Origin: Ramicandelaber brevisporus
Lineage: Eukaryota; Kickxellomycota; Ramicandelaberales; Ramicandelaberaceae
Assembly (NCBI GenBank): GCA_025201865.1
Contig: MU602857.1
Coordinates: 2,264-41,066 of the forward strand
Length of the DNA: 38,803 nucleotides
Reading direction: 5' to 3'
Part shown: one piece after another, positions 30,140-38,803 of the stretch
Position numbering within the stretch: the stretch's first letter is position 1
How the letters are laid out: the number at the start of each line of letters is the position of its first letter
Position numbers and translations under genes: made by a program
The notes under the pieces: model-generated
What the model was told of the DNA's origin: nothing
Databases searched by the model: none
What the model saw: the letters and a program-made list of their open reading frames with translations, nothing else

Positions 30140-30846
30140 CTTTTTAGTGTCTTTTTTTTTAGCTTTTTATTCGATTGAAAGAAGTTTGCTTTGTTCATTT
30201 TATTCGTTCTTCTTTCAGTCCTTTTTATTCAAAGCGTCAGTAGATTAAATCAACTTTTTGTTCAAAGAAAAGATGTAATATCAGTTGTGAACGATATCAG
30301 CGTATATTAGGATCGATATTAGAGAGCAAAAAAAGAGTGTTTAGAATTGAACGACACCCGCGGCAGCGACTCTACATAAACAGCTCGTCGCATTGCACTA
30401 TTATTTTTTACTTTGGTCACAAAAGGAAGCCAATCGACTAGCCAGATTGCTGTTGTTGTTGTTGTTGTTGCTGTTGTTGTTGTTGTTGTTGTTGGGGGAC
30501 GCTTTCTTTGGCGCCACTTTGTTTGTATCGACTCCTTTTTATTTTGTGTCTCTCACTGTACTCCGCCAAGAGTGCATTCCAGTGTTTGATTCATTGAGGA
30601 CATGTGCGAGGGTATGCAGTGTTAATTAAAATACACTGTGTGAGCACTCTCGGTGCGCGCGCCGCCTCTGTCACACATGTTGTCTCTTTTGTAGCTTTTA
30701 TCTTCCTTTTCTACCTTTCCTACTTGTGCTTTCCTGTGTACTCACGAACTTTCCCTTCTCTTCTGCTCAGCTCGTCTCTTTTGCCCTCTCGCTCGCTCTT
30801 TTGCTCTTTTGCTTACATACACGCACCTACATACACACAGACACAC

Positions 30847-30895
<49 letters not shown>

Positions 30896-30928
30896 CAGCA
30901 ACAAAAGTAGAAGCAGCGAATACAACAA
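30140..30928. other. Intergenic region downstream of the Fanzor-like gene and leader of an F-box gene
   Basis: The left part (to about 30330) is AT-rich and holds a stem-loop (30173-30220) and weaker TAATATC/GATATTA arms (30276-30282, 30315-30321). A (TTG)n repeat lies at about 30448-30494. The right part is the F-box gene leader: C/T-rich, with AC repeats and a pure (TC)21 tract at 30851-30892, then AAACAG. GGTATG at about 30611 and AAACAG at about 30898 could mark a 5' UTR intron. No protein-coding gene is supported. Confidence 0.5.
30173..30220 (+). ncRNA. Stem-loop just after the Fanzor-like gene (candidate guide-RNA element)
   Basis: GATTGAAAGAAG (30173-30184) pairs with CTTCTTTCAGTC (30209-30220): 12 pairs, one of them G-U, with a 24-base loop. 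It starts 34 bases after the stop at 30139. In TnpB and Fanzor loci the structured part of the guide RNA overlaps or follows the 3' end of the nuclease gene, so this position fits. It could equally be an ordinary 3' UTR hairpin. Transcription is not shown by sequence. Confidence 0.35.
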
Positions 30929-32045
30929 ATGTCATATCGAAATCCTCGCCTGCCACGATACAAATACCCACGTCTCCAGTCTTACTTCGGGCCGGACAGT
31001 GGGATTGGCTTACCTGATGAGCTTTTGATGATGATTGCGCTGTATCTCCCATTCTACGAGCGCATCGCTCTCGCCACAGTCAGCCGCCAGTTCGACCGAA
31101 TGGTCAGGGCGTGGTTCCAGGGCAAACATTTAATCTGCAACAAGCACACCGACCTGGCTTCAACCTGCAAATTGCTTGCAGACCGCAACCATCGCTATCG
31201 CCTGACCAGCATTGAAGGACAAGGCCGTCACACTGATCGCATCTTGGGTGGGATTCCAGAGCTATTTGTTCAGAGCAATCTACGCCTTCCAGATACATCA
31301 GAAGTGCTGCATCATCCGCAACTGCCGCCTGCTGAAGGCAAGCTGTTGTTTCCAAACCTGACTAACGTATGTTTCTATGCAGTCAAGGACATGCCGTACG
31401 TCAAATATTTCGAGTTTGTGTCGATGTTGCCGCAGCTCTCAAGCGTTGTGCTGAATGCTGGATTGAACCGTGTCTCTCGCAGTTATTTGACGGCAATTGA
31501 CGAATACATATCACGCTTGCCCAACTTGAAGGAGCTGCGCTTGGTTGACACTCCGCTGTGGCTGTCGCTGTTTCCAGGTCCACTAATGTTGGCGCGCCAC
31601 GGACCGCGTCACAACCTGGAGCTGCTCATGCAGCATCTTGACCGCCACGCTGCTGGCAACAGAATGCAAGTGCCCCCTCATTTGCGCTCACTCGATGCGC
31701 TGCAGCTGCCGCCAGAGCCCTCTTGCCTACGCGTGCTGCGCTGCAGTGCCGATCCAAGAATGGCACCTGATGACATCCCAAACATTTTGCGCTGCTTGCC
31801 AGGTCTCGAGGATGTTCTGTTTGAAACACTATCAACCGAGGCACTGGTGGCTGCCGGTGTGAACGTTGTGACAAGCAATGAGTTTGCAGGGCGGTTGAAG
31901 ACGATTGGGCTGTTTGTGGATTCGGCATTGTTTAACACATGGACTAAAGATGAGGCTACGATATGGACACCGCTAAAGGCATTGGCTGATCACTGTCAAG
32001 GAGTCACCGAGGCACTGCGTCAGCAGCGTGAGCAGCAAGAGTTGC

Positions 32046-32088
<43 letters not shown>

Positions 32089-33184
32089 GCAGCAGCAGCA
32101 GCAGCAGCAACAGGATGTTCAGAACGATGGCAACGCTGCGAACCAACCAGATGATGAGCAAGGGCCACGCGAGCAAACTCCGGAACGTGGAAATGGCCAA
32201 CAGCATCAACCACAGCAAGAGCCAGTAGCTATCATTTCTCCACCGGATTTGATATTATCACTTCGCATGGAAGGTGGCGATTCCCGCGACGAGGCCATTC
32301 GCAGCGTTGAACGTCGCTGTGCTGAGTATCTCATTTCACGCTGCGCTCCATATTTGGTCGATTTGCGCATTGACAATTTCGATTACGAGCCCGATGACTA
32401 TCACCCAAGCGTCATTCGTGGTCGTCGTCTCCATTCCCCACAACTGTCATTTGCCTCTTTGGGAAGATCAAGTGTTGCCGCCACCGCTGCCACCACTACC
32501 ACAACCACCACCACCTCCTCCGCCTTTACCGCCGGTGTCAACGGAGTGCACGGGGTTGGTGGCATCAACCTTCTCAATGACGAAAGTCCAGATGATGTAG
32601 CTCCGCTGTCCCCGTATTGCATCTGCCACCAGGACTGCCATTCTGGAAATGGGTGTACGTACGATCCAGTATACACCGCCATCACGAGCCTCTTGACTCC
32701 TTCCACATCTGCTCCTCCTGTGGTTGGTCCACAGGCCATGCCTGTTCTGGATGTCAATGATGTTGCTGCTGGTGCAGGTGCTGATACTGGTGCTGGTGCT
32801 GCTGCTATTGACGATCATGATGACGCCGTTTCTGCTGTTGGTGAAACTGCTGTGTCACCTTCCACGAACAGCAGGGGCTATCATCGGATTCGTCGAAACA
32901 GCCCAGTCGCCGTGAATAACAAGTTAACCAAGCTTGTTATTCAGTACCTTCCGCTGCCGGGTACTCGGGCAAGCGTCATACAGATGCTCAAAGACAGTTC
33001 CCGATTCTCCCAATTTAAGACGATCATCGTCAAAGAACTCTATTACTGTAACGATGCTGATGCCGCTCATCTGTTCAAGAGTGACATGAGTCCCAAGGAA
33101 TGCCTTCATGATCGATTGCAATGTTCAATGGATGAGTATGATGACCACTACGTTGAGCAAGAACCAAGTGACATCGAGGATTGA
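30929..33184 (+). CDS. F-box protein with LRR-like region and long polyQ tract
   Basis: The protein has 751 residues. The F-box is at about 28-70 (GLPDELLMMIALYLPFYERI, then ATVSRQFDRMVRAWF). Leucine-rich stretches follow, such as FEFVSMLPQLSSVVLNAGL, LPNLKELRLVDTPLW and LRCLPGLEDVLFETL. A tract of 23 glutamines lies at 32045-32113 (about residues 373-395): a pure CAA block followed by CAG. A later loop has a cysteine cluster (CICHQDC...GNGC, near 564-576) and Ala/Gly/Asp repeats. The C-terminus (VNNKLTKLVIQYLPLPG onward) returns to LRR-like sequence. It is likely an SCF substrate receptor, like the F-box proteins at 13457 and 21332. The ATG lies 36 bases after the (TC)21 tract. Confidence 0.8.
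32045..32113 (+). repeat. CAA/CAG trinucleotide tract coding 23 glutamines
   Basis: Uninterrupted glutamine codons: a run of CAA, then a run of CAG ending CAA-CAG. It is the longest homopolymer tract in the window and a likely site of length variation between strains. Confidence 0.9.
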
Positions 33185-34195
33185 TCGCGTTAACCTCATT
33201 GATACATTGCACAATATTTTCTCCGCTGATTTATCTTTTTCTTTTCTTTTCTTTTCTTCTCTTCTCTTTTCTTCACTTCGATCATTTCTTCTCTACTTTT
33301 TTTTTCTTTTATTAATATTCATCGCCGGACTGCTCTTGCTCTCGGAGTAGGTGTGTTCCCAAATATGGGTTTTGGACCATCATGGCCAGTTCACACTGGT
33401 TGAAAGCTGTGTTACACAAGTGAAGGTGTACGTAATTTCGCATGGGTCCTTCTTCTTCTTTCAGCCAGTCGCTCCGCCGTCACATACAACCCTCGGTGCG
33501 GTTAAATGTAGCTTATTTATTAAGGTTTTTTTTCGAGAACCCGGCCGGATGATTGGCTATGGTCTGAAAGTAACCGGGGAACTTTGGACACACGAAGCGG
33601 CCAACCAATGTCCGATCCGAGCACTCCGCCCAGTGATGCCCTTGATACGCTACATTTGTTCATTTACGAGTCCTTTTTTGTCTCTTCTCTTCTTTTTTCC
33701 TGTTTCTTCTTCGTGGACTGAAGAGAAGACAGACCGGCCGACAGAAAGGGTGAGCATGCGAGCGAACGAGCGAACGGGCGAGCGAGTAAACGAGAACATG
33801 AGAGAGAGGAAGAGGAAGAGGAAGAGGAAGAGGGGCTTCGAGGCCTACAAATAAGACGCGCTCGATTCCAGTTACCGTCGTGACCTTTCGACTTTCGTGT
33901 CTTCTTTCCTCAAGAGCAACCCAGCCAGATATCGCGTCCTTCTCACTATTTCTACCTTCACCGCGCTAATTCCCACAGGTTCGCCCACACACACACACAC
34001 ACCTTCTCTCCCCTCACTCCACCCTCGCTCCATCAAACAAGCCGCACTCTATCTGCTCGTATCTGCTCATATCTGCTCCCGCATTGACTCTGGCATTCTC
34101 GCAACTCTTCTCTATCCCCGTCATCTCTCTCTCTCTCCCCCGTTTGAACCATATCGTTTCCATCGTTTCCATCGTCTCAACCATACCTTCTCATC
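33185..34195. promoter_or_regulatory. 1-kb upstream region of the P450 gene
   Basis: No gene is supported. It holds a T/C-rich 3' flank (33225-33315) and a CArG-type element CCAAATATGG at 33359-33368. CCAAT-type sites are at about 33552 (reverse, ATTGG) and 33604 (forward). An AGAGGA/AGAAGAGG repeat lies at about 33800-33832, an AAATAAG TATA-like element at 33848-33854, an (AC)n at about 33985-34002 and three TCTGCTC-ATA units at about 34050-34078. A frame open at 33351-33854 is low-complexity and has no protein-like features. Confidence 0.45.
33359..33368. promoter_or_regulatory. CArG-box-like site (CC(A/T)6GG)
   Basis: CCAAATATGG is an exact match to the SRF/Mcm1-type MADS-box consensus. 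It lies about 830 bp before the P450 ATG and 175 bp after the F-box gene stop. A 10-bp match by chance in 38 kb is possible, so the call rests on position and exactness only. Confidence 0.3.
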
Positions 34196-35905
34196 ATGTT
34201 CATTGAACAGCTGCCGTACCCATTTGGAGCCGGCTCCCTTTGGCTGTATGCCGCTGTATTCGCACTTTACTTTTCTTATCGCTTCTACACTTTTGTTCGC
34301 TGCCCGCCCGAGATTGCCCACATTCCCGCTCCTCCGCTTCTTCCTCAAATTCTCAGCATCATCCTTCTGCGTCCGTACCATGTCGTCTGGGAGACTCTCG
34401 AGAAGGAAATGGTTGAGAAGCATCCCGTGTTCCGCGTGTTCCATCATGGTGAATGGTCCGTTGTCGTCGCTCGTCCGCACTTGGCCACATTCTTGCTGAA
34501 CAACCATTACGTCGTTGACAAGGACGCCGAGCCATTCCGCAATCCGATTACACTCAAGGACCAGTTGTTCAACGGCACAACTGCATTTGTCAAGATGGAC
34601 GAGTGGGTCCGCAAGAGACGCATCGTGACTCCAGCGTTCCACCGTGGATTTGACTGTGAGGTGTTTGGTGACTGTGCCAAGAAGCTATTGGATGCTGTTG
34701 AGGCTGAGGCTGTAGAACGCCATGCTAGCGAGACCAAGGACCCAGCCAAGATGGAGCAAATTGCCAAGGATTTCCGCCGCGGCACGTTCACACGCACTGT
34801 TCCAGTCAAGGGTCACCCAGAGAAAACTACCACTGAGGAAGTGCCAGTCAAGGTGGTGAATGCCGGCAAGCTGTTTGGTCGTCTGACGCTCGATGTGTTC
34901 GGCAAGGCGCTGTCGTCAATTGACTTTGACGCGATCCACAACCCGGAAAACGCCAAGGTTGAGCAGTATTACCGCGTGCTGTGGAACATGTTCCATCCAC
35001 TGTACAACCTGTTCCCGATGCTTGAGAGTCTGGGTGTGCGCAGCAAGGTGCGCCAGGCAACGTACGCAATCATTGACAGCTTCATCGAGATTGTCAAGAA
35101 GCGCCGCGAGGAAATTATGGCTGCCCGTGCTGCTCTGCTCGAGAAGGGTATTAGTGAGTTTGACGCTGACGGTGAAGGCTATGGCCACAACGAGAAGCTG
35201 GATCTGATGCAGATGATTCTGGATTCAAGCGCAGAGTACGTCAAGGAGGATGAGGCCAACCACAAGGGCTATTCCCACGAAGAAATTCGCAACGAGCTGT
35301 GGGGATTCAACCTGGCTGCCATTGACACCACCGCCAAGGCTCTGACATCGTGCACCTACTTGTTGGCCATCCATCCAGAGATCCAGGAGAAGGTTCGTGA
35401 CGAGGTTCTGCAGGTGCTCGGCGACGAGCCACATGACGTCTACCCAACCGTTGGCGAGCTCAAGAACATGCCGTTCCTCGAAGCCGTGCTCAAGGAGACT
35501 CTGCGCCTGTACTCGCCGGTCTACAAGCTGATTACGCGCCGCACCACTGAAGATGTTCCGCTGCCGGACGACGGTATCATCATCCCACGCAACACCAAGA
35601 TTGGCTTCCACTTCCACGGCATTCACATGCTCAACGAGGTTTGGCCAGAGGCGACGTCCTACAAGCCGGAGCGCTGGCTGGACCGCAAGGAGGTTGCTGG
35701 CGAGTTTATGCCATTTGGCCATGGTGCTCGTCGCTGCCCCGGTGAGCCAATGAGCATGCTTGAGCAGAAGGTCACGATGGCAATGATGCTGCGTCGGTTT
35801 ACATGGGAGCTGCCAGCCGATCACCAGGGTGCTGGTATGACCCGCATCGGCCTGGTAACGGTTGCCGACCAGCGTGTCATGTTCAAGCCCCGTCACTTGG
35901 ATTAA
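34196..35905 (+). CDS. Cytochrome P450 monooxygenase (microsomal type)
   Basis: The protein has 569 residues, slightly long for the family (about 500). An N-terminal anchor (SLWLYAAVFALYFSYRFY, about 14-31) points to the ER membrane, followed by a proline-rich hinge (PAPPLLP). The I-helix has AAIDTT (D377, T378). The K-helix is ETLR (E434, R437), followed by a PERW (PERF-type) motif. The heme loop is FGHGARRCPGE with the axial thiolate C514. All key parts are intact, so it should be an active haem-thiolate monooxygenase fed by a P450 reductase; the substrate cannot be told. An insert of about 30 residues with charged/Thr-rich sequence at about 178-225 explains the extra length. Codon use is richer in C/G-ending codons than the neighbours, as expected for a highly expressed gene. 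Confidence 0.96.
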   Translation: MFIEQLPYPFGAGSLWLYAAVFALYFSYRFYTFVRCPPEIAHIPAPPLLPQILSIILLRPYHVVWETLEKEMVEKHPVFRVFHHGEWSVVVARPHLATFLLNNHYVVDKDAEPFRNPITLKDQLFNGTTAFVKMDEWVRKRRIVTPAFHRGFDCEVFGDCAKKLLDAVEAEAVERHASETKDPAKMEQIAKDFRRGTFTRTVPVKGHPEKTTTEEVPVKVVNAGKLFGRLTLDVFGKALSSIDFDAIHNPENAKVEQYYRVLWNMFHPLYNLFPMLESLGVRSKVRQATYAIIDSFIEIVKKRREEIMAARAALLEKGISEFDADGEGYGHNEKLDLMQMILDSSAEYVKEDEANHKGYSHEEIRNELWGFNLAAIDTTAKALTSCTYLLAIHPEIQEKVRDEVLQVLGDEPHDVYPTVGELKNMPFLEAVLKETLRLYSPVYKLITRRTTEDVPLPDDGIIIPRNTKIGFHFHGIHMLNEVWPEATSYKPERWLDRKEVAGEFMPFGHGARRCPGEPMSMLEQKVTMAMMLRRFTWELPADHQGAGMTRIGLVTVADQRVMFKPRHLD

Positions 35906-37127
35906 GTAACGCCACAGTGTGGCTTACATTTTCTTTCTTTCTTTCTCCCGCTTTGCACAGAAGTCTTATTGATCCCTCCCTCTTCCAATCTTTTTCTTAC
36001 CCATACTCCCATTTTACTTTGCACAAACTATCCACCTTCTTGCTTACTCATTATCTCTATTGTTTATATATTTTACTTTTTAAATACCAAATTGCACATT
36101 ACAACCTTTTCTTTTATAATCGTGGTTGGTCAAACGAGCTGACGAAACAAAGTTTTTTCGGCTCGTCACAGCTTTGCGACTGCTTTTGTTTGATTCCGAT
36201 ACTCCGAGATTACGATTCGGCTGACATACACATACCGGCCGGCGAAAAAAAAAAAAGCTTGGTGTAAGCGCGAAGCATGAGAATATATAAAAATGGATCT
36301 CGTCATCACATCGACACTTCACAGAGCAGTGTGTTTGGTACAGTCGTATTCCTTTGAGCACCCTTTCCTCTTCTTTCCTCTTCTTTCCTCTTCTTTTGTT
36401 ATTGTTATTGTCATTGTTATCGTTTTTTTTGTTATTGTTTTCTTGCATCACTGTCGTGTGTTTGTTTCGGAATAGTATGTTGTGGAAGCCCCGATTCGAT
36501 ACCTTTTATGGTAATCCCTCGCCCTCCTCGCTCTCCAGTCCAAACCATTTTCGAACCATGCGAGAGAGATGGAGAGAGAGACAATCCAGCAATACACCCT
36601 CGCTGTACCTTGGCTGAACCCAGAACAGTGTGCGTTCAAGTCGCACAGTTTGCCCAGGCCGCATTCGAAATCAAAAAATTATAATCATGATTACGTGATA
36701 TAGTCCGATTCTTGATGCTGACATCCATTTGTGCCTGCTTTGTCAACACATTGACCTCGGCTGTACTTTGTCCTTCGTAATCGACACATTCAAGAAAAAA
36801 AATTACACACACACATACACACGTATAGCCTTTTTTGTGACAAATCAGCTTCTTCGTGATTGGCTTCTACCCGGCTGTTTACACTTTCCACGGCGACAAC
36901 AGCAGCAACAGCAACAGTAGCAGCAACAACAGCGACAACAGCGACAACAGCAACAGAAACAGCAACAGCAGCGTGTATTCAGGAAGTCAGCGCAGTCCTT
37001 TGGTCAGCAATCTTCGCCAGCTTCCTCATTCCCTCCAGCAAGACCATACACACTTTACATCTCCATCCCTCCTCTCCTTGTTGATTCCCGCCCACCTTGG
37101 AGGTAGTAGACTTGACTCTGCTGGCAT
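35906..37127. promoter_or_regulatory. 1.2-kb intergenic region upstream of DET1
   Basis: No gene is supported. Features: C/T-rich 3' flank of the P450 gene; A-run at 36245-36256; a clear TATA-like TATATAAAAA at 36284-36293; a TTTCCTCTTC decamer repeated three times from about 36364; a CArG-like CCTTTTATGG at 36502-36511; and an AACAGC-rich repeat at about 36897-36972. The region may include DET1 5' UTR or introns. A 60-codon hydrophobic ORF starting inside the TATA-like element (36293-36475) is not credited. Confidence 0.45.
36284..36293 (+). promoter_or_regulatory. TATA-box-like element
   Basis: TATATAAAAA in an otherwise mixed-composition stretch, the strongest TATA-like match in the intergenic DNA read here. 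It is about 835 bp upstream of the DET1 ATG, so it would imply a long 5' UTR, an upstream intron, or a separate short transcript. Confidence 0.35.
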
Positions 37128-38803
37128 ATGGGCCCAATCCGGCTCGTTGGCCACTCTCGGCCGCGGGTAGGTTCTCTGGGCAGCAACTCAAACGTCGCTT
37201 CAACAACAGCAACAGCAACGGCAGCAGCTGCAAACAACAATGGCAGTATCAACATCAAGAGCAATGGCTCTATCATTCAAATGGTACGCCAGCGCCAACG
37301 AGGCATGCGTCGCGTTGGCATGCCGAACACTCATCTTCTTGACGACCGCCAGTTCTACAGCCAACTACCCATGGACGGCGTAGTCTCTTGTGATATTGCA
37401 AGCGACAGTCATTTCCGCTCCTTCTCGCCAGACGGCTCTCTCCTGTTGGCGTTTGCACCCGACTTGATCACATTGCGCGCTTACGAAGTGATAAGCATTG
37501 CGCCTAACATTGCCAGTCCTGCAACAACCATTCGTCAAACGTCGCTGGCAACAAGCACAACTGATGCCGATGCCACTGCGTTTTGGAAGTTTTTCAGATT
37601 CAAGTACGAAGTCGTTGTCCCTCGTCATCATCCGTCGGGCGAGCTGCTCTGTCGGGAGTTTATGCTATTTCCATCCAATGACCGATTCGTGGTGCTAGCA
37701 TCCACAAGAGCATCGACAGTGTCTGTCCAACAGGCGCGTCGATTCCCCTGTTCTCTCGATTTTATCGGTCAGAGATGCGATGTCTGGTTCTACACAGTTG
37801 AGATTGAAACTGGCCAAGTTATGGATATGCATAGCTTTTGTGCTGATAACATTAGGCTCCAGTATCACGCCGGTGTCAGTATATCCGGAAACAGATTGGC
37901 GGTGGTATCGCTGGCTAACCAAAGCATCAGAATTATTGATATTATGGAGAATGGGCAAATGATGCAGCAGCGTGAAATCGGATGGCATGTGCACCCTGAT
38001 GATGAAATGCTACTAGCAAAGGCTAACGGAATGGACATGGATGACGACGACGACGACGACGACGATGAAGATGAACCTTACTATCGTTCCTCGTGCGGGT
38101 GCAATATTGGCTCAGCAGCAGCAGCAGCAGCAGGCTCTGTGATGGGTTTGTTGAAGCGTCAGCGTGGTCCATGTATTCGGTGTCGTAACGCTGCTACTTC
38201 TGCTGCTGCTACCGCTGCTGGTGATGATGAAGCAAATGTCACTGAAGCGCACGATGACGTAAGCAGTGCAAATGACGAGACTAGCTCGGACTCTGACTCG
38301 GACTCTGGCAATGTACCGTCGCTGCTGCTGACAAAGCGCCGCCGATTGGACACATCCTCTGACAACCCTCCGTCTTCAAGTGTGACTGCTTCATCCAACC
38401 GTGCATTGACTCGTCGCCCCAATATTGACTTTAGCTCGCACAATAATCGTAGCCAAACTCAGCATCCACAGCCGCAACAACAACAACAACAACAACAACA
38501 ACAACCTGTGCGCCCTATTGAGTCTTCATCGCAGCTCAGTGGGCTGAAACAGCGCATTCTTTCGTTCTTGTATCGTCAAGCAACGGATGACAAGTCACCG
38601 AAAGAGCGCCAGATTGCTCTGCAGGAATTCTATGCCAACTACAGCCGCATTGACGCAATGGTTCTGACTCGTGCCCAGCTCACCGATGACGGCAACTCGC
38701 TCTTGCTGCGGTTCAGCTGCCCAAGCACGCTTCTGCAGCCATGTGCTATTGGTTCACACTCTTCTGCTGCAGCATTTGGAGCATCTACAGTTGCCACGGC
38801 AAT
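37128..38803 (+). CDS. DET1: DET1 homologue (partial, runs off the right edge)
   Basis: The frame is open from ATG 37128 to the end of the window (558 codons); the stop lies outside. DET1 is a beta-propeller protein of the DDB1-COP10/DDA1-DET1 module that directs CRL4 ubiquitin ligases. Recognisable DET1 segments are FRSFSPDGSLLLAFAPDLI (compare the animal '[21 protein letters not shown]'), the LCREFMLFPSNDRFVVLAS strand, VWFYTVEIETGQVMDMHSF, and GLKQRILSFLYRQA (compare 'SLKHRLLVYLWRRA'). A low-complexity insert of about 190 residues (polyAsp at 38041-38072, polyAla, a CxC...CxxC cluster, KRRR, polyQ) splits two conserved parts. ATG 37281 is a possible shorter start; the first conserved block follows it. 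Start and 5' structure are uncertain; identity is fairly firm. Confidence 0.85.
   Translation, partial: MGPIRLVGHSRPRVGSLGSNSNVASTTATATAAAANNNGSINIKSNGSIIQMVRQRQRGMRRVGMPNTHLLDDRQFYSQLPMDGVVSCDIASDSHFRSFSPDGSLLLAFAPDLITLRAYEVISIAPNIASPATTIRQTSLATSTTDADATAFWKFFRFKYEVVVPRHHPSGELLCREFMLFPSNDRFVVLASTRASTVSVQQARRFPCSLDFIGQRCDVWFYTVEIETGQVMDMHSFCADNIRLQYHAGVSISGNRLAVVSLANQSIRIIDIMENGQMMQQREIGWHVHPDDEMLLAKANGMDMDDDDDDDDDEDEPYYRSSCGCNIGSAAAAAAGSVMGLLKRQRGPCIRCRNAATSAAATAAGDDEANVTEAHDDVSSANDETSSDSDSDSGNVPSLLLTKRRRLDTSSDNPPSSSVTASSNRALTRRPNIDFSSHNNRSQTQHPQPQQQQQQQQQQPVRPIESSSQLSGLKQRILSFLYRQATDDKSPKERQIALQEFYANYSRIDAMVLTRAQLTDDGNSLLLRFSCPSTLLQPCAIGSHSSAAAFGASTVATA

Noticed and set aside
30851-30892. 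Regular (TC)n repeat and other short arrays considered as CRISPR-like
   Set aside because: Pure microsatellite with no spacers; host is eukaryotic.
33351-33854. 167-codon ORF upstream of the P450 gene
   Set aside because: Low-complexity Phe/Arg/Lys runs, no ATG-anchored domain, and promoter-like elements within it.
36293-36475. 60-codon hydrophobic ORF after a TATA-like element
   Set aside because: Hydrophobic Ile/Val repeat comes from a TTATTG microsatellite, and the ATG overlaps the TATA-like element, so it could not be transcribed from it.
36620-36660. tRNA-like T-loop (GTTCAAGTC)
   Set aside because: No acceptor stem, D-arm or anticodon arm could be built around it.

Overview
This is nuclear DNA of a gene-dense eukaryote, most likely a fungus outside the Dikarya; Kickxellomycotina-type zygomycetes are one possibility. 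The evidence is long, almost intron-free ORFs, short intergenic spaces, a fungal-type Mlp1/TPR nuclear basket protein, a delta-type PI-PLC, a microsomal P450 and an ABCC-type transporter. A DET1 homologue is also present; it is common in animals and plants and, as far as I know, absent from most Dikarya. The lineage is an inference; no rRNA or marker gene is present. CAG/CAA and GCN repeats run through nearly every gene. Many leaders are C/T-rich. No tRNA, rRNA or CRISPR array was found.

Layout. 569-833: a small secreted cysteine-rich protein with one short intron. 987-6902: Mlp1/TPR nucleoporin. A ~573-bp tandem duplication (6660-7232 and 7233-7807) covers the TPR 3' end and the start of the next gene; its junction makes a 104-codon in-frame chimera (7161-7475). 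7736-9346: CtIP/Ctp1/Sae2 DNA-end-resection factor. 10802-13198: seven-TM receptor-like protein. 13457-14794: F-box/WD40-like protein. 15233-19504: ABCC-type transporter with eroded ATPase motifs. 19720-21144: single-pass, Pro-rich surface protein. 21332-22933 (minus): F-box/LRR-like protein. 23553-27446: phosphoinositide-specific phospholipase C. 27980-30139: Fanzor-like (eukaryotic TnpB-type) putative RNA-guided nuclease. 30929-33184: second F-box/LRR-like protein with a 23-Gln tract. 34196-35905: cytochrome P450. 37128-38803: DET1, running off the end.

Themes. Three F-box proteins and DET1 (SCF and CRL4 substrate-recognition parts) make ubiquitin-ligase specificity the most repeated function. 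TPR and CtIP are both nuclear and genome-related. The 7TM protein, PLC, single-pass surface protein and ABC protein are membrane or signalling components. This is not an operon; the genes appear to be independent units.

The most notable item is the Fanzor-like gene. It keeps a RuvC-I Asp (D193), the Fanzor-type relocated Glu (E481), a CxxC...CxxC zinc ribbon and a RuvC-III Asp (D549), and a 12-bp stem-loop lies 34 bases after its stop codon. The chimeric gene made by the tandem duplication and the degenerate ABC protein come next in interest.
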